A DNA stretch of 64,000 bases, taken from Muscardinus avellanarius. Its lineage: Eukaryota > Chordata > Mammalia > Rodentia > Gliridae. Position 1 is the stretch's first letter. Every line of letters starts with the position of its first letter. The position numbers and the translations under genes were made by a program. Of the stretch, positions 45,835 through 57,830 are shown piece by piece. The DNA lies in the NCBI GenBank assembly GCA_963383645.1, contig OY726572.1:65572738-65636737 (forward strand), given 5' to 3'. The notes under the pieces are model-generated. The model was not told the origin of the DNA and ran no database searches. It saw nothing but the letters and a program-made list of their open reading frames with translations.

Positions 45835-48469
45835 TCAAGCGAGGGATATTTAGAGAGCCACAAGTAATACAAGGGTTTGGGGGATGGAGAGAGAGCGACC
45901 CAATGCCACTACCACCAAGGAAGGGAGGGTCCAGATAGAAGGGAAACCACAGACACAGGAGGAAGCCAGCTGCGGGCAGGAGGGGGGACAAGGTGACCCG
46001 TGTCTCTGTGGGTTTGCTCTACGGGATCGATGGGTAGGAAATGAATTTAAGGCTGCACGGAGATAACATCTGCTGAGAACAGTCTTGCCCCAAAATATGA
46101 CCCATGAGTTTGAGCCACTGAACTCCTGAGCCACCTATATCCACGTTCTGTGTACCATTTCCATTAACAACAAACTATGTGTACAAAAGTAGTCCTATAA
46201 GATTAGAATGGAGCTTAAAAAAAAAAAAAAGAAAAGAAACAAAGCTAACAGCTGGTCTATCTCCTGTAGCTTTTCTATGTGTAGATACACAAATAGCATT
46301 GTGTGACCCCTGCCCACAGTATTCAGTAGTGATATGCTACCCAGATTGATAGCTTGGGAGCAACAGGTGGCACCATGCACGCTCGGTGTACAGCAGGATA
46401 CCCCCAGGTTTGTGCAAACCCACACAGTGATGTGTTCACACAATGACTGTGTTCACACAATGATGAAATCATCTAAAAGTGTTTCTCAGAACCTGTCCCC
46501 CCATTAAGCAACATATGCCTCTACATGATTCTCTAAACTCCCGGACCCAACGTGTGTCTCTGCCCTTTTCAGATGCCCCCACCTTGTATTATTCCTACTT
46601 GAATATGTCTGTTATCTGTCCTTTTGAGCCAAAGGGCCTGAGGAACCTTGGGATGGCCCATCTTTTCACCCTCTGTAGCCCTGGAAGTTTGCACATGCTA
46701 GGGCGGGTGGAGGATGAATTCTTATGTAGATGCTGTGAAATCACCTACAGAAAAGTGCTCAGAATTTTGAGGTGATTGTGGGAAAGAATTGCAAGAGTTC
46801 CGTCTCTAGAATTCACAGTGTTAGCTGGGTGAACACTTTCATTTCTACTGGAGTTTTATTCAACTATCCCAATGACAGCTCTCACCTTATGGTCACTATT
46901 ACTGTAGTGGTTGACAGTGATCATTTCTGTCCGCGCAGGGAAGTTCCGTGAGACACCTGAACAGAAAATGAAGGGGCTCCGAGTGCCCTCTGAAATCCTG
47001 CCAGCCCAAACAGACATGATGCTCCGGGGCAGAGCTTTGCATAACAATTAACTGAAGAGAAAATGACTCCTTGGCCAGCAGGGCTAGACTTTAATTAGGC
47101 AGACACACACCTGGGTCAGTCCTAGAGGGAGGGATGTTGTAGACACGGGGACATAGTTCATGCAACATTTCAAATTCTTTGCTAGAATTTCTCAAACGCC
47201 ATGAAAAATAAAAAGGGCCACCGTGCCTTTCAAAGTTCCCCTTTTCTTCTCTACTTGCTGCGTACCATGCACAGTTACCCACAGGTCTTTCCCTCCAGCC
47301 TCCATCTCTCCTCCCTAAACTCCCCAGCCAGTTCCACCTCCTTAAACTACCATCCTCCCTCCTTCCCCTCACTCTTTCCTGACAATCTTGATATCACTAT
47401 GCAAATGTAAAGTTTCTCCTTCCTTCCCCACCACGCCCACCTTCCTCCCAGGCCCTGTCTGTCCCCACTTTCCAGCACACGGGCACGCAGCCTCCCCCTT
47501 CAGGAGGGTAGAACACCTGTGGGAGGCCGCAGCCACACACACAAAACTCAAGTCTCTGAGTGCGGGAGAGCCCAGGGGCAGGACACGGTCACGAGGTGAT
47601 GGTGACCTTCGTCCCCTCTCATACTGTGTCAAAAGGAAGAAGAACTGGACAGGCAGGAAAGACTGTCAGAGGGGCAGAGATTGGACTGGAGCTGGATTAA
47701 AGAGGTGGGGAGTGAGGGGAAGGTGGACAAAAGGACCTGGAACTCTAGTCGGGGAGCAGCACTAAAACATCAGTGTGAGGCAGAAACAGCACCAGTCAGC
47801 TCTGGGTTCTCTGCAGGACTCCTCACATGGTGGTGAAATCCAGCTGGTTCTGCTCCTATTGCGGAGACAAAGAACCTCCCTGCCTGTGCTGACCCAGAAT
47901 TTTTAAGTATTTTTGCAAAATGCTACCCCTTCTCCCGGTTTCATGGTCTAAGCATGACAGTCCTCTGAAGTCTGTCACCATATCTGGTTGACAGTTTTAC
48001 ACCAAATTAAGCCTTGACACAGTTCTACGTAACGAGATAAGCTATTTAGACTATTATATAACTCCTGGAACTTTTCATATGCCTTTGAAGAAGCTACCAG
48101 TTCAGAAAATCTTATTAAAGTTTTCCTCATTTTAGATATGAAGAAAATCTGTTTCTCCACACTCTCGCCTTTAGAAACAGTGAATAAATACTGAAATAAT
48201 ATCCACTTGGAGGTGGAATCAGCAGTCCACCTAGGATGCCCATAAAAGCACAGCTCAGGAGTGAGGAAGGTCATCCCTGCTACAAACGCCCCCGGTACAG
48301 TATGAAGCATTCATTCAGCCAGTCTCCCCATCCTGGTTCCTTCTCCCTCAGAATTCTCGCTTGTGATGCAGCTTCTCACATCTCTGCTAGGCAAAAAAAA
48401 AAAAAAAAAGAGCAAGTCCTATCTCTCACACCATGAATTGCCTCTGGTCTTCACTACCACTCTTCAGAG

Positions 48470-48600
48470 TTCAATTTATATTCCCATTTTATAGAAAGGG
48501 AACTTGCTCAGGAACACGCAGCTTGTCTGCAGGAGAGTTGAGCCCTGGACCTGGGTGCATCTGATGCTGAAACCCAGTCTCCTAGGAGGACCCCAGATGT
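48470..48600 (+). mobile_element. MIR fragment
   Basis: 'ttcccattttatagaaagggaacttgctcaggaacacgcagcttgtctgcaggagagttgagccctggacc' follows the MIR 3' half. Confidence 0.65.
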
Positions 48601-48775
48601 TTCTAAAAACTTGTGTTTGTTTTTTTTTTTTAGGTAAGTTAAACACTACTTAAGAGGCTTATCAATGAGCAAAAACAAATATCCAGTGAGAAATGATCCA
48701 AATCTTTAAAACGATCACAAATATCACAATACATTTTGGTTCCAGGTGATATGCGGCCGGCCATCTGTGACTCAC

Positions 48776-48960
48776 CATCCTACACACCTGTTCGGTAAAA
48801 ACCAATGTCAATCGACTAGCACGCAAAATCCAAGCAGAGCTCACAAGAGCTCCAAAAATGGTGGCTGGTAATTTTCTTGGAGCCAGATGATGGATGAACA
48901 ATGACTCATCCCCAGACCCGTGAGGCTGATGGGAGGGGCGTGACTAGTGACCGAAGCAGC
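48776..48960 (-). promoter_or_regulatory. Weak candidate upstream promoter/first exon (minus strand)
   Basis: On the minus strand a GC-box-like cacgcccctccc (near 48943) and an AP-1/NF-E2-type tgagtca (48908-48902) lie upstream of a consensus donor (gatg/gtgagt, GT at 48775-48774). It sits in the repeat-poor stretch and in the ADD2 direction. NF-E2 sites are common in red-cell promoters and beta-adducin is a red-cell protein, but this is inference from short motifs. Confidence 0.15.
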
Positions 48961-49343
48961 TGCGTGGAGGAGCGAGGCCTCGGATGCTGCACTCCTGCTG
49001 GTCGCCTTCCTCCTGGCTCATGGGCGGTACCCCAGGACCCTCAGCCAGCACCCCACCTCCATGCAGAAGCCACTCTTTGCAAGGCCAGACCATTCTACAC
49101 CCACACCACCCCTGTGTGCGTCTCTTGTGCTTCATCAGTACCAGGGCCGCAGTGGTGGTCATGCGACGTAGTCAGCGACAGAAAGGGACTCCAGTGCTGT
49201 GTTGCAGCCAGAGATTCAAAGACACAAATGTGAACTGGCTGTGCCAGGGTGGCTGTAAGAACTGGACAAATATCCACCTCCGGCCGCTAATAAAGAGCTA
49301 TTTCTGTGATGAAGTCATATAATATGATTAAAAACAGTCAGCT

Positions 49344-49519
49344 GTTGGAAGGCTGAGAAAGGAGGATTGAGATTCTCAGATACTTAGTGAGGCCCTTTGC
49401 AAATCAGTGAGACCCTGTTTCAAAGTAAAAAAATAAATAAAAAAAATAGGGCTGGGGGGGTGTAGCTTGGAGGTAGAATGGCCCTGGGTTCCAGCTGCAG
49501 TACCCCATTAAAAAAAAAT
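49344..49519 (+). mobile_element. B1-ID dimeric SINE, 5'-truncated
   Basis: Left arm lacks its first bases (ggaaggctgagaaaggagga). The right arm is gggctgggggggtgtagcttgg, then gtaccccatt plus As. Confidence 0.85.
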
Positions 49520-50440
49520 CAGCTGGATAGATAGTAGCTAAAAAAAAAAAAATTAGGTGTTATTTTATTATTATTCAAGGTAAAATACAGCTATAGATTA
49601 TCTAGAAAAATAGTAAATCCTCCACAAAAACTATCACGGAGTAATTCTGTACCTATCTAATTTGATAGAATAATTATATAATTAAATAGAATAATTATTT
49701 ACCTGCATAGGCTGTATTATATATAAAGAAAAACTACAGAACTCACTGAGAAAATAGTAGGATCATAATATAATGGGTGACATTAATATGGTTCTCAGTC
49801 CTTCACAGATTAAAGAGGTTTAAGGGGGGAGGGTATAAAGAACCCTAATAGATTCATTAGTTATATTTAAAAGTATTGTTCATTTTACACATTCTCATGA
49901 TACAAAATCAGGAACCTCACAGATTAGAGATGAAGGGATATACTGAACACTTACAACATAGTAAGCAATTTCACTGCAAGAGCCTAGGACAAAGCAAAAT
50001 GCCAGTTAAATACTTCAGCAAAACTTTTCTTATATAAAAAAAGCAGTATTTGTTCAGGGAGAGATGGTGGAGGTTTTATTTTGCTTTGGTTTGGTTTTAT
50101 TTGTTTTTTGGGTTTTTTTTTTAATGAGCCATTTAAAATATGAACAGCGCATTTCTGCCTCCTTTGCAAACCCTCAGCAGCCTTGATGTGGAAGAAGATG
50201 AAACAAAGGGACAGATTGCCCTTCAAAAAAGTAGCAACAACCACACAAAAAAAATAATGTAGGGTACCAAGGACAAACAGGAAAACAATGGAAAAGGGAA
50301 GAACAACGAGGGCATCCAGACAAGAACATGTCAAAATTCAGTCTCACAGAAAGGAACAGCCGGTACGAAATTTTTGTGATGGAGAATACTCAATAAACCT
50401 GGAGAACCATTGATATCTGACATTTAACTTAAATGTTAAT
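49520..50440. other. AT-rich sequence, possible old L1 remains
   Basis: A/T-rich with broken frames. It resembles decayed LINE DNA, but I find no clear landmark. Confidence 0.35.
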
Positions 50441-50448
50441 GGCCTTGT

Positions 50449-50545
50449 ACTAGCTTTGAGGTAGAAGGTCTCTGGGTTCAATCCTCAGTGACCCCACAAA
50501 TAATAATAATTATATAATAATAATAATTAATAATAATAACAATAA
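50449..50545 (+). mobile_element. ID-type right arm with (TAA)n tail
   Basis: 'tagctttgaggtagaaggtctctgggttcaatcctcagtgacccc' followed by an imperfect ATA/TAA run. The left arm is missing. Confidence 0.75.
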
Positions 50546-50600
50546 TGTGTGTAACTACCTTCTGTTATGCCCTATCCTGTGATTAAAAGTCTGACATGTT

Positions 50601-50806
50601 GCTAGACATGTTGGTGCACACTTGTAATCCCAGCACTTGAGAGGCTGAGCCAGGAGGATCACAGGTTTGGAGCCAGCCTCAGCTACTTACTGAGGCTCTC
50701 TGCAACTTAGTGAGACCTTATTTCAAAAACAAAGAATAAAAAATAGGACTGGGGTATGGTTCAAAGGTAGAATACCCCAAGGTTCAATCCCCAGTACTGG
50801 GGGGGA
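50601..50806 (+). mobile_element. B1-ID dimeric SINE
   Basis: gctagacatgttggtgcaca left arm, ggactggggtatggttcaaa right arm, ending ccccagtactggggggg. Confidence 0.92.
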
Positions 50807-51311
50807 AAATGGCTGGCATGCAGAAGAACCTTTCTCTGAGGAGAAAGGACAAATGCGTTAACAAAGAGGGCAGCCTGGCTGCGAGCAAGCTCTGAACTGC
50901 AGACAGTATTGTTCACCAGCTTCCGCTCCCTCTCTACTTTATCCTGTAGGGAGGAGGATATCTCCCCATCCCCTCCCAGTTTGGCATCGCCACATGTCTT
51001 TTTGTGACAGATGAAATATGAACAGAAGTTCTGCTGGGAAGAAGCACTTTCGAGCCCTTCCCCCTGCATTAGCCACGAGCAAATTCCAGAGGCTGACAAC
51101 TACATCAGCTAAGTGTCAGGAAGAAAACGCTGGGACAGGACCCTCATCCGAACTCAAGAGACACGCCGCGGGAGCACATGTGTTGTGTTGAGCCATGGAG
51201 ATCACAGGGTGGCCTGGTAGAGCACTGTAATCCAGTGCGTCACGGCCAACAGCCTGGGCGAGGTCACGGTGAGCTGCAGCAGTAACCGCGTAAGAGGTAA
51301 GGATGGACATA

Positions 51312-51422
51312 ATGCTGTGAGACTGTGGTCTTAGCTGCTTAGGAGGTCGGAGGATCACTCAGGGAGCAGTTCTGCACCAGTCTGAGCAACAGAGCAAGAT
51401 CTTGACTCAAAAATAAATATAA
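51312..51422 (+). mobile_element. Diverged B1-like SINE monomer
   Basis: 'actgtggtcttagctgcttaggaggtcggaggatcactcagg...agtctgagcaacagagcaagatcttgactcaaaaataaata'. The 5' part is decayed. Confidence 0.6.
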
Positions 51423-51550
51423 CTATTGAGAGCTACCTGAGCAGTGCAAGCCCCTTCATCCTTAACCAAGAATCTGACAGGTGCCCGTCTCCTCACAGTT
51501 CACAGAAGAGGGGTGTGAGCCATTTTAACTGCATATTAAAAGAAAAAGAA

Positions 51551-51766
51551 GCCGGGCGTGGTGGCGCATGCTTGTAATCCCAGCCTTCAGAGGCTGAGAC
51601 GGGAGGATCACGGTTCACAGACAACTTCAGCTACTTAGTGAGGTCCTCCGTAACTTAGTGAGACCCTGTTTCAAAATAAAGAAAAAAAAGTAGGGCAGGG
51701 GGTATAGCTTGGAGGTCGAATGCCCCTGGGTTCCATCCCCAGACCCGCAAGAAAAGAAAAAGAAAA
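51551..51766 (+). mobile_element. B1-ID dimeric SINE
   Basis: gccgggcgtggtggcgcatg, right arm gggcagggggtatagcttgg, ending catccccagacccgcaag with an AAAAG tail. Confidence 0.93.
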
Positions 51767-52138
51767 TTATATATTAAAAACAGAATGGAGGTCTCAGATC
51801 TATTTGGGTCACACGTTAATGAAGCATTGATAACGATTATTGCAAATAAGACTACAAAGTACTCTTTCATTAACCCTAAAAACTGAGAAAAGATATATTT
51901 GCTGACTACAATACATTGAAACTACGTAATATGTTCTAACCAGAACAAACAAAATCTGCCACCTAGAAATCTTAAAACGTTCCCCTAAGTAATGTTTGTT
52001 CAGAAAGGAGATCTAAACTGCAAATAATGAAGGGGACACAATACATCAACAATTAGGGGCTGCTGCTAAAATTATATTTAGAAACAAACTTACAATCGTT
52101 AGTGCTTTTATTAACAAGATAAAAGTATCTAAACATTC

Positions 52139-52348
52139 CTTTTTATATACCAAGATTGAACCCAAGTTTCAATGTAGCTCAGAGGCTACATCCCCAGCTT
52201 TTATTTTTTATTCTTTATTTTTTAAAAAGGGTCTCAGTAAGTTGTGAAGGGACTCACAAAGTAGCTGAGGCTGGCTACAAACCTGTGATCCTCCTGTCTC
52301 AGCCCCCCAAGTACTGGGATTACAAACATGTGCCACCATGCCTGGCTT
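52139..52348 (-). mobile_element. B1-ID dimeric SINE, diverged
   Basis: Reverse copy: accaagattgaacccaagtt right arm, left arm ending ccaccatgcctggctt. Confidence 0.88.
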
Positions 52349-52467
52349 CAATTTTTAAAATTAGACAAAACAGAACAAACCTAAGGAAAGAGGTAAGTAA
52401 TTAATTAAGATAATAGTAATTAATGAAAAATCAAAAGAAGAAACTAATAAACCTAGGAGCTGATTAT

Positions 52468-52644
52468 AAATAGAAATAATCGCCAGGCTTGGTGGTGCAT
52501 GCTTATAATCCCCGCGCTTGGGAGGAAGAGACAGGAGGATCGCGCTGGTTCATAAGAGACCCCGTTTCCAAATAAAAATATAAAATAGGTCTGGGAGTGT
52601 AGCCCGGAGGTAGAAGGGTTTCCAGGAACCCCAGTACCACCAAA

Positions 52645-52683
<39 letters not shown>

Positions 52684-52698
52684 CAAATAGAAATAATC
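52468..52698 (+). mobile_element. Young-type B1-ID SINE, internally deleted, (TAA)n tail, target-site duplication
   Basis: Element 52482-52684: gccaggcttggtggtgcatg with cccgcgcttggg and ggtctgggagtgtagcccgg. The segment between ggttcat and aagagaccc is deleted. (AAT)n lies at 52646-52681. Flanked by aaatagaaataatc on both sides. Confidence 0.94.
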
Positions 52699-52859
52699 TT
52701 AGCAAATCAATAAAAAGTAGCAAATATGTTAAATGGGAATGAGAATAAATAAGTATACATACATGAAACAAAATATCTCTGAGGGCTGGGAAAGGTAAGG
52801 AAAGGGCACAGGAGGAGGCATCTGTAACAGGAGAGGTTACTAGATGATGTCTTACCTTA

Positions 52860-54012
52860 GAAAAATGCACCAGATGTTAACATTTAATCCGGCAACTTCT
52901 AGAGGGTCAGAATTTTTATAAGCCCCAAACATAATAAGCCTATAAGGAGAAAAATTCTAAATCTAGAAAAAAAAATAATCCAGTTCTGCTTTTGCAGTTA
53001 TTGGGCAGGAAAGAAACAAACGTTTTTATGACTGGTTCATCACACACCACGTTGGCTTGGATCAGGACAACCTCCTCATGCTAGAACTGGTTTACAAAGT
53101 ACCCCCAGCCACAGCCCCCCTGGGACACCTGCCCCTTGGATGGTACTATAGGGATGCGCTAGCCCTCTGCGGAGGGTCTAGATTTAGGCCCTAATTCTTC
53201 CTCTAGTGACTGGTCAGGTCAAGCCCTTCTTCCAAGTTGAACCCTTGTTTAAAATCCAACTAGTAAACATCATTTGCAGCTCAAACTAAAATTATGCGGC
53301 CTCTACTCCACATCCCTCTCTCTTCTCCCATCCCTCCTCCTTCCTATTTTTGCATGGCTTCTCCCACTTTCTCCCTTCCCTTGCCCCTCAGGCTAGGAGA
53401 CCCGGATCAATTATAGATAGAACCAAGGGCACACACCTCACCCAGCCCTGGCTTCCCAGACAAATCCATTAACCAAGTTTGATCTCTCTATAATTGGCAA
53501 TAAAACGAAGATGTTGGATTGGAAGTTTACAAACTATGTTCCAAGAACACTCAAGGTTCCCAAAAAGTACATTAGGGGATTTAAAAGCATTTGGTTCAAT
53601 CTGTTTTAACCATTAGAAAGACCATAATAAACCCCACCTTTAATATTCCTAATTCAAGTACATTTGAAACTACCAATCCCTAGTGCTAATTCCTCTTTCC
53701 TCTGACTTCAGAAAAAGTTTCCTTTCCTCCCTCTACAGGTTCGAAAACCTTGGTTAAGAAAGTTCTATCTCTGAACTGGTTCTTTTCTACAAATATAAAC
53801 TTCCTCCTGTCTGCTCACATGAAACTTTATAAGCAAGTCCATCACAGGAGAATACACGGCCTGCCCAGGGAGCACCGTGAACAGCCAGGCTATCTACTCA
53901 GAGCCTGAACTAGGCATGGGTGAACTAGGTCTTAGGTGTTATCTGATTTTAATGCTTATGCATATAGAATCTTTCAGGTAAAGTGAAATAATGATCTTTA
54001 AAAAGAGAAATG
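52860..54012. other. Unassigned sequence, possible LTR remains
   Basis: CT-rich in 53.2-53.9 kb with no SINE. Parts resemble decayed LTR sequence, but no ends or family are clear. Confidence 0.35.
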
Positions 54013-54013
54013 G

Positions 54014-54228
54014 AGCCAGGCGTGGTGGTGCATGCTTGCAATCCCAGTACTTGGAAAGCTAAGACAGGAGGATTGCAGGTTTGAGAAAAGCCTCAGCAAG
54101 CAGTGAGAATCTCATCAACCTAGTAACACTCTGTTTCAAAATAAAAACAAAATAGGGCTGGAGTGTAGCTTGGAGGTATAATTCCTCTGCATTCAATCCC
54201 TAGTACAAAAAAAAAAAAAAAAAAAAAA
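54014..54228 (+). mobile_element. B1-ID dimeric SINE
   Basis: agccaggcgtggtggtgcat left arm, gggctggagtgtagcttgga right arm, A20 tail that abuts a second SINE. Confidence 0.93.
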
Positions 54229-54428
54229 GGCCAGGTATGGTGGCATATGCTTGTAATCCCGGTGTTTGGGAGCCTGAGACAGGAGGACTGCAGGTTTGTG
54301 GCTAGCCTGAGCTACTTAGTGAGGCCCTCCACAACTTAGTGAGATCCTATTGCAAAACTAAAGAATAAAAAATAGGGCTAAGGGTGTAGCTCAGAGGTAG
54401 AAATGTCCCTGGGTTAAATCCCCAGTAC
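54229..54428 (+). mobile_element. B1-ID dimeric SINE, tandem with the previous one
   Basis: ggccaggtatggtggcatat begins in the A tail of the upstream copy. The right arm is gggctaagggtgtagctcag, and its tail is the (GGGAA)n/(AGAAG)n run. Confidence 0.93.
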
Positions 54429-54560
54429 GAGGGGAAGGGGAGGGGAGGGAAGGGAAGGGAAGGGAAGGGAAGGGAAGGGAAGGGAAGAGAAGAGAAGAGA
54501 AGAGAAGAGAAGAGAAGAGAAGAGAAGAGAAGAGAAGAGAAGAGAAGAGAAGAGAAGAGA
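54429..54560 (+). repeat. (GGGAA)n to (AGAAG)n purine microsatellite
   Basis: About 130 bases of pure purine on the plus strand, first gggaa units and then agaag units, attached to a SINE tail. Confidence 0.97.
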
Positions 54561-54837
54561 AAGGACAGAGACAGGTTAAAGAGTGGAAATTTTGAAAGAA
54601 AATGCGGTGATGAACTTGATCAAAGTTATCAAGGTCAAAGTCAGACTCCAGTGGTCTATTGGTCTTCAACTGTTGTTTATAGAACAGTGAAAGGCAGGAG
54701 AGGAATGCCATAAAAACTCAAAAACAAGAAAATATGCACCTGTTATGTATCTCTGGGCTCTCCTCTTAGAGCAACAAAATCCACTCAAGCCCTTGGAGGA
54801 CTTTGTGTAAAGAAATCTAGCAAAATAGTTCTATGTT

Positions 54838-55017
54838 CTGGGTGTGGTGGCATACACCTGTAATCCCAGTACACAAAAGGCTGAGGATGGATGGCAGGTT
54901 CGAGACCAGCCTCAGCAACTTGGTGAGACCCTGTTTCAAAATGAAAAGGGCTAAGGTGTAGCTCAGAGGTGGAATGAATGCCCATGGGCTCAATCCCTAG
55001 TAATGCCCCCCCCAAAA
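54838..55017 (+). mobile_element. B1-ID dimeric SINE
   Basis: tgggtgtggtggcatacacc left arm, gggctaaggtgtagctcaga right arm with an atgaatgcc insertion, ending taatgccccccccaaaa. Confidence 0.9.
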
Positions 55018-55477
55018 AGTTCTTCATTTGATCATCATCAAGTATCATTTGAATAGACCTATGGAACCTAAAAATTAGGTCTTTGGTTATATCTAGTATA
55101 CAAAAACAAACATTTTAATGTTATTTTTAAATATATTATTAAAGTTTGCCAGTGTATGTTTAACTTTGCCCATGCATGTAAAACACATGCTTTTTTTTGA
55201 ACAGCTTATTAAATCCTATCTACAGACCTTGTTATGCATGTAAGTGAAAAGCCTGCTTTGAAAATACTAGGACTGTTTTCAGATACAATCAACCTGAGAT
55301 CAAAGGCTGTGTGTCTAATGAATTAACTAAGTCAAAATTATTATAGCAAAGTCACATCTTATGATGGGTTAAAGTCCAAAGTCCCAACTAGGTCAAATTG
55401 ACTGTGGTCAGAATAATCCTGGAACATCTCAATGTCCATGAAGAATGGAGTATGGCTGTGTATGTTTCATCCTACAC

Positions 55478-55479
<2 letters not shown>

Positions 55480-55549
<70 letters not shown>
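55480..55549 (+). repeat. (GT)n(GA)n compound microsatellite
   Basis: 20 GT units followed by 15 GA units. Confidence 0.97.
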
Positions 55550-55552
<3 letters not shown>

Positions 55553-55923
55553 CATAATGTGTGCTTTACCATCTGACACACAAGAGGACATGTACAAAAT
55601 AGAATCTGGTTGTATTTTTCTACATTTCTCTGGGAGTTGGATTGCCATGAGGAGTGTAAGCAGAAGGTACCTCTGCTCCACAACTTAGTGAAATGTTCTT
55701 AAGATTGTGGTTCTCTCCATGCTACCGTTTTGTACATTATGATCAACCATTCGCAAGGTTACGACACCTGCCTCCAAACACTTAACGCTGATACAGGAAG
55801 AGAAGAAAATGCTTTCTTCCTCTCAGTAACTGTGTAAAATTTCAAATAAGATGGTAAATTCTGAAAGATTTTTAAATAACCTCAGGAGTACCAGCTTTCT
55901 GGAAGTTGTGTCTATGTCTCCCT

Positions 55924-56132
55924 TAAAGACAAGCATGAGCTGGGCCCAGTGTCACTCGCCTGATTCCGGTGACTTGGAAGGCTGAGACAGGAGGATCACA
56001 AATTCAAGGCCTGCCCCAGCAACTTAATGAGATCCTGTCTCAAAAAATAAAAAAGAAATGGGGATGTACCTTTATAGTACAGCCACCCTTGGTTCAATCC
56101 CTAGTACAGAAAACAAAAAATAAAGACAAGCA
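55924..56132 (+). mobile_element. B1-ID SINE, diverged, with target-site duplication
   Basis: Element 55936-56120 with gagctgggcccagtgtcact and a short right arm. Flanked by the perfect 12-base duplication taaagacaagca (55924-55935 and 56121-56132). Confidence 0.9.
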
Positions 56133-57280
56133 CACCTATCAGGAAGGTGACCGTGTCTTTCAAATCAAGAGTTTTAACTTGCCAAGCAAGTTCAGACATG
56201 GGCTTTAAATGATTTGCTTCTCAGAACTGCTTGTACTGCTTTGGGCAGCGAATTCCAAAATACTTATTTTCCATTATAAAATTAATTGCCCATTCTGAAT
56301 TCATTTTCCTGATGAGAACCTCTTAGCTAAGTATCTCTGAACATACAGAGTACACTGGCTTGTACACCATGCTGCTATTTTTAATAAGCCAAATGAGCAT
56401 AATTTGGCAATTTAGGGTCACAGTATTACCTGTTCATGAGTTCAGCCAGCATCAACAATGAAATCTTTAGACTTAACATTCCAAACACAATCCATTTGAT
56501 AACTGCAAACCCTGGGTAAATATCTGAGCAAAGGCTAAGAAAAAATTTAATAGCACTGTTGAACATTTTGAAGTAATAAAAGCATATGGAAAAGAACCTT
56601 TTACCAAATACTGATGATTTAATTGGCTGAGAAACTCATTCAATCAACTACACCCAGACTGGACACTTGCATAAAAAGAAATGAAAGCTGTTATCAGATG
56701 TTTCCAGGGATTTAACTGAGAGGGGAAAGGCATTTGGCAGAGCGCTATGCAGAAAGTACAATGGCAAGTAGAACCGGGCAAGAGCCCAGCGAGCATGAGA
56801 GGTCCAGCTTGGTTTGGGCATCTGCACCCAGAATGCCTACACAGTCACGCATCTCTTAACAATGAGATACACTGAGATGTGTCATTAGGTGATGCTGTCA
56901 TTGTGCAAACATCATGGAGTGCGCTTACACACGCTGAGTAAAGCCCACTGCACGCCAAGGCCACATGGCAAATGGGGATCTGCTGTTGATCAGTAATGTT
57001 ATGCTGTCATTGGAGTCTGGCCTCCCTGCTAAGGGGTCAGAAACAGTGTCTTTGAGAAAGTGACACTTGAGTTGATGTTGCAGGGAAGAGTAAGAGTCAA
57101 TAATGAAACTGGAAGAAAAGAGTGTTCCAGGCCTGGACACTGGCATATGCAAAGGCCCCGATGTGGATGAGAGTGTGGTGGGTGTGAGGAGTCAGAGGAA
57201 GACACAGCAGAGCCAAGGAGCCTACAGGAGCCAGGACAGCAACACACGGAAGCCAAACCATATTGGGTCATCCGGCCATT
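56133..57280. other. Unassigned sequence with a common ancient repeat at 57030-57190
   Basis: 'agtgacacttgagttgatgttgcaggg...gtgttccaggcctggacactggcatatgcaaaggccc' belongs to a widespread old mammalian repeat whose family name I cannot give safely. The rest is unassigned. Confidence 0.4.
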
Positions 57281-57284
57281 TACT

Positions 57285-57375
57285 CGTTCATGAATCAAAT
57301 ATCTACTTACAACTTTGTATGTGTCAATCACTACTCCAATACTAGGGGAGGTTGGTAGTGAACGCAACAGGTAAG
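57285..57375 (+). mobile_element. L2 3'-end fragment
   Basis: 'tactcgttcatgaatcaaatatctacttacaactttgtatgtgtcaatcactactccaatac' follows the L2 3' block. Confidence 0.55.
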
Positions 57376-57830
57376 GAGCTGGTTTTCCAGAGTTACGAAT
57401 AATCAACATCAGACTTTTGAAAACTCAGCATGATAAGAGCTGCTATACAGGGAATAGCAGGATGATGGATTCACTACTTAGCAACTACCAGGGCAATAAC
57501 TAATTCAAGCAAGAAGCATCATGGAATACAAAAACTAGTGGACAGAACTATGATGACCAGCAGGATAACTGCACAGTCTCAAAGCGTTTCCCCACAAGAG
57601 GTCAAGAGTAACTTAACTGTGGAACACTCTGGCAGACACCGCGCTAGCCAAGTAAAGCCAACACGTGCCCGAGACAGAACACACAGAGAAGAGAGCAGCA
57701 TCCCTCTCTTGCACCTCCACCCAGAGCATGCCCTCTGAGTCTACCAGACTCGTGAGAATCCACCAGACAAACCCAAAGCAAAAGCCACGCAGCAGAAGAA
57801 CTGCCTGGGTGCCTTAAAGAGCTCCAAGGG

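Larger units (their letters stand above)
42460..49340. other. 6.9 kb stretch almost free of SINEs, LINEs and LTRs
   Basis: Apart from a probable MIR at 48470-48600 and short A runs (45802-45830, 48391-48408), I see no transposon here, against one SINE per 1-2 kb elsewhere. No coding exon is recognisable on either strand. The GC-rich parts at 43.9-44.2, 47.4-47.7 and 48.9-49.2 kb have scattered CpGs but are not clear CpG islands. Such gaps often mark conserved regulatory DNA, which I infer but cannot show. Confidence 0.5.
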
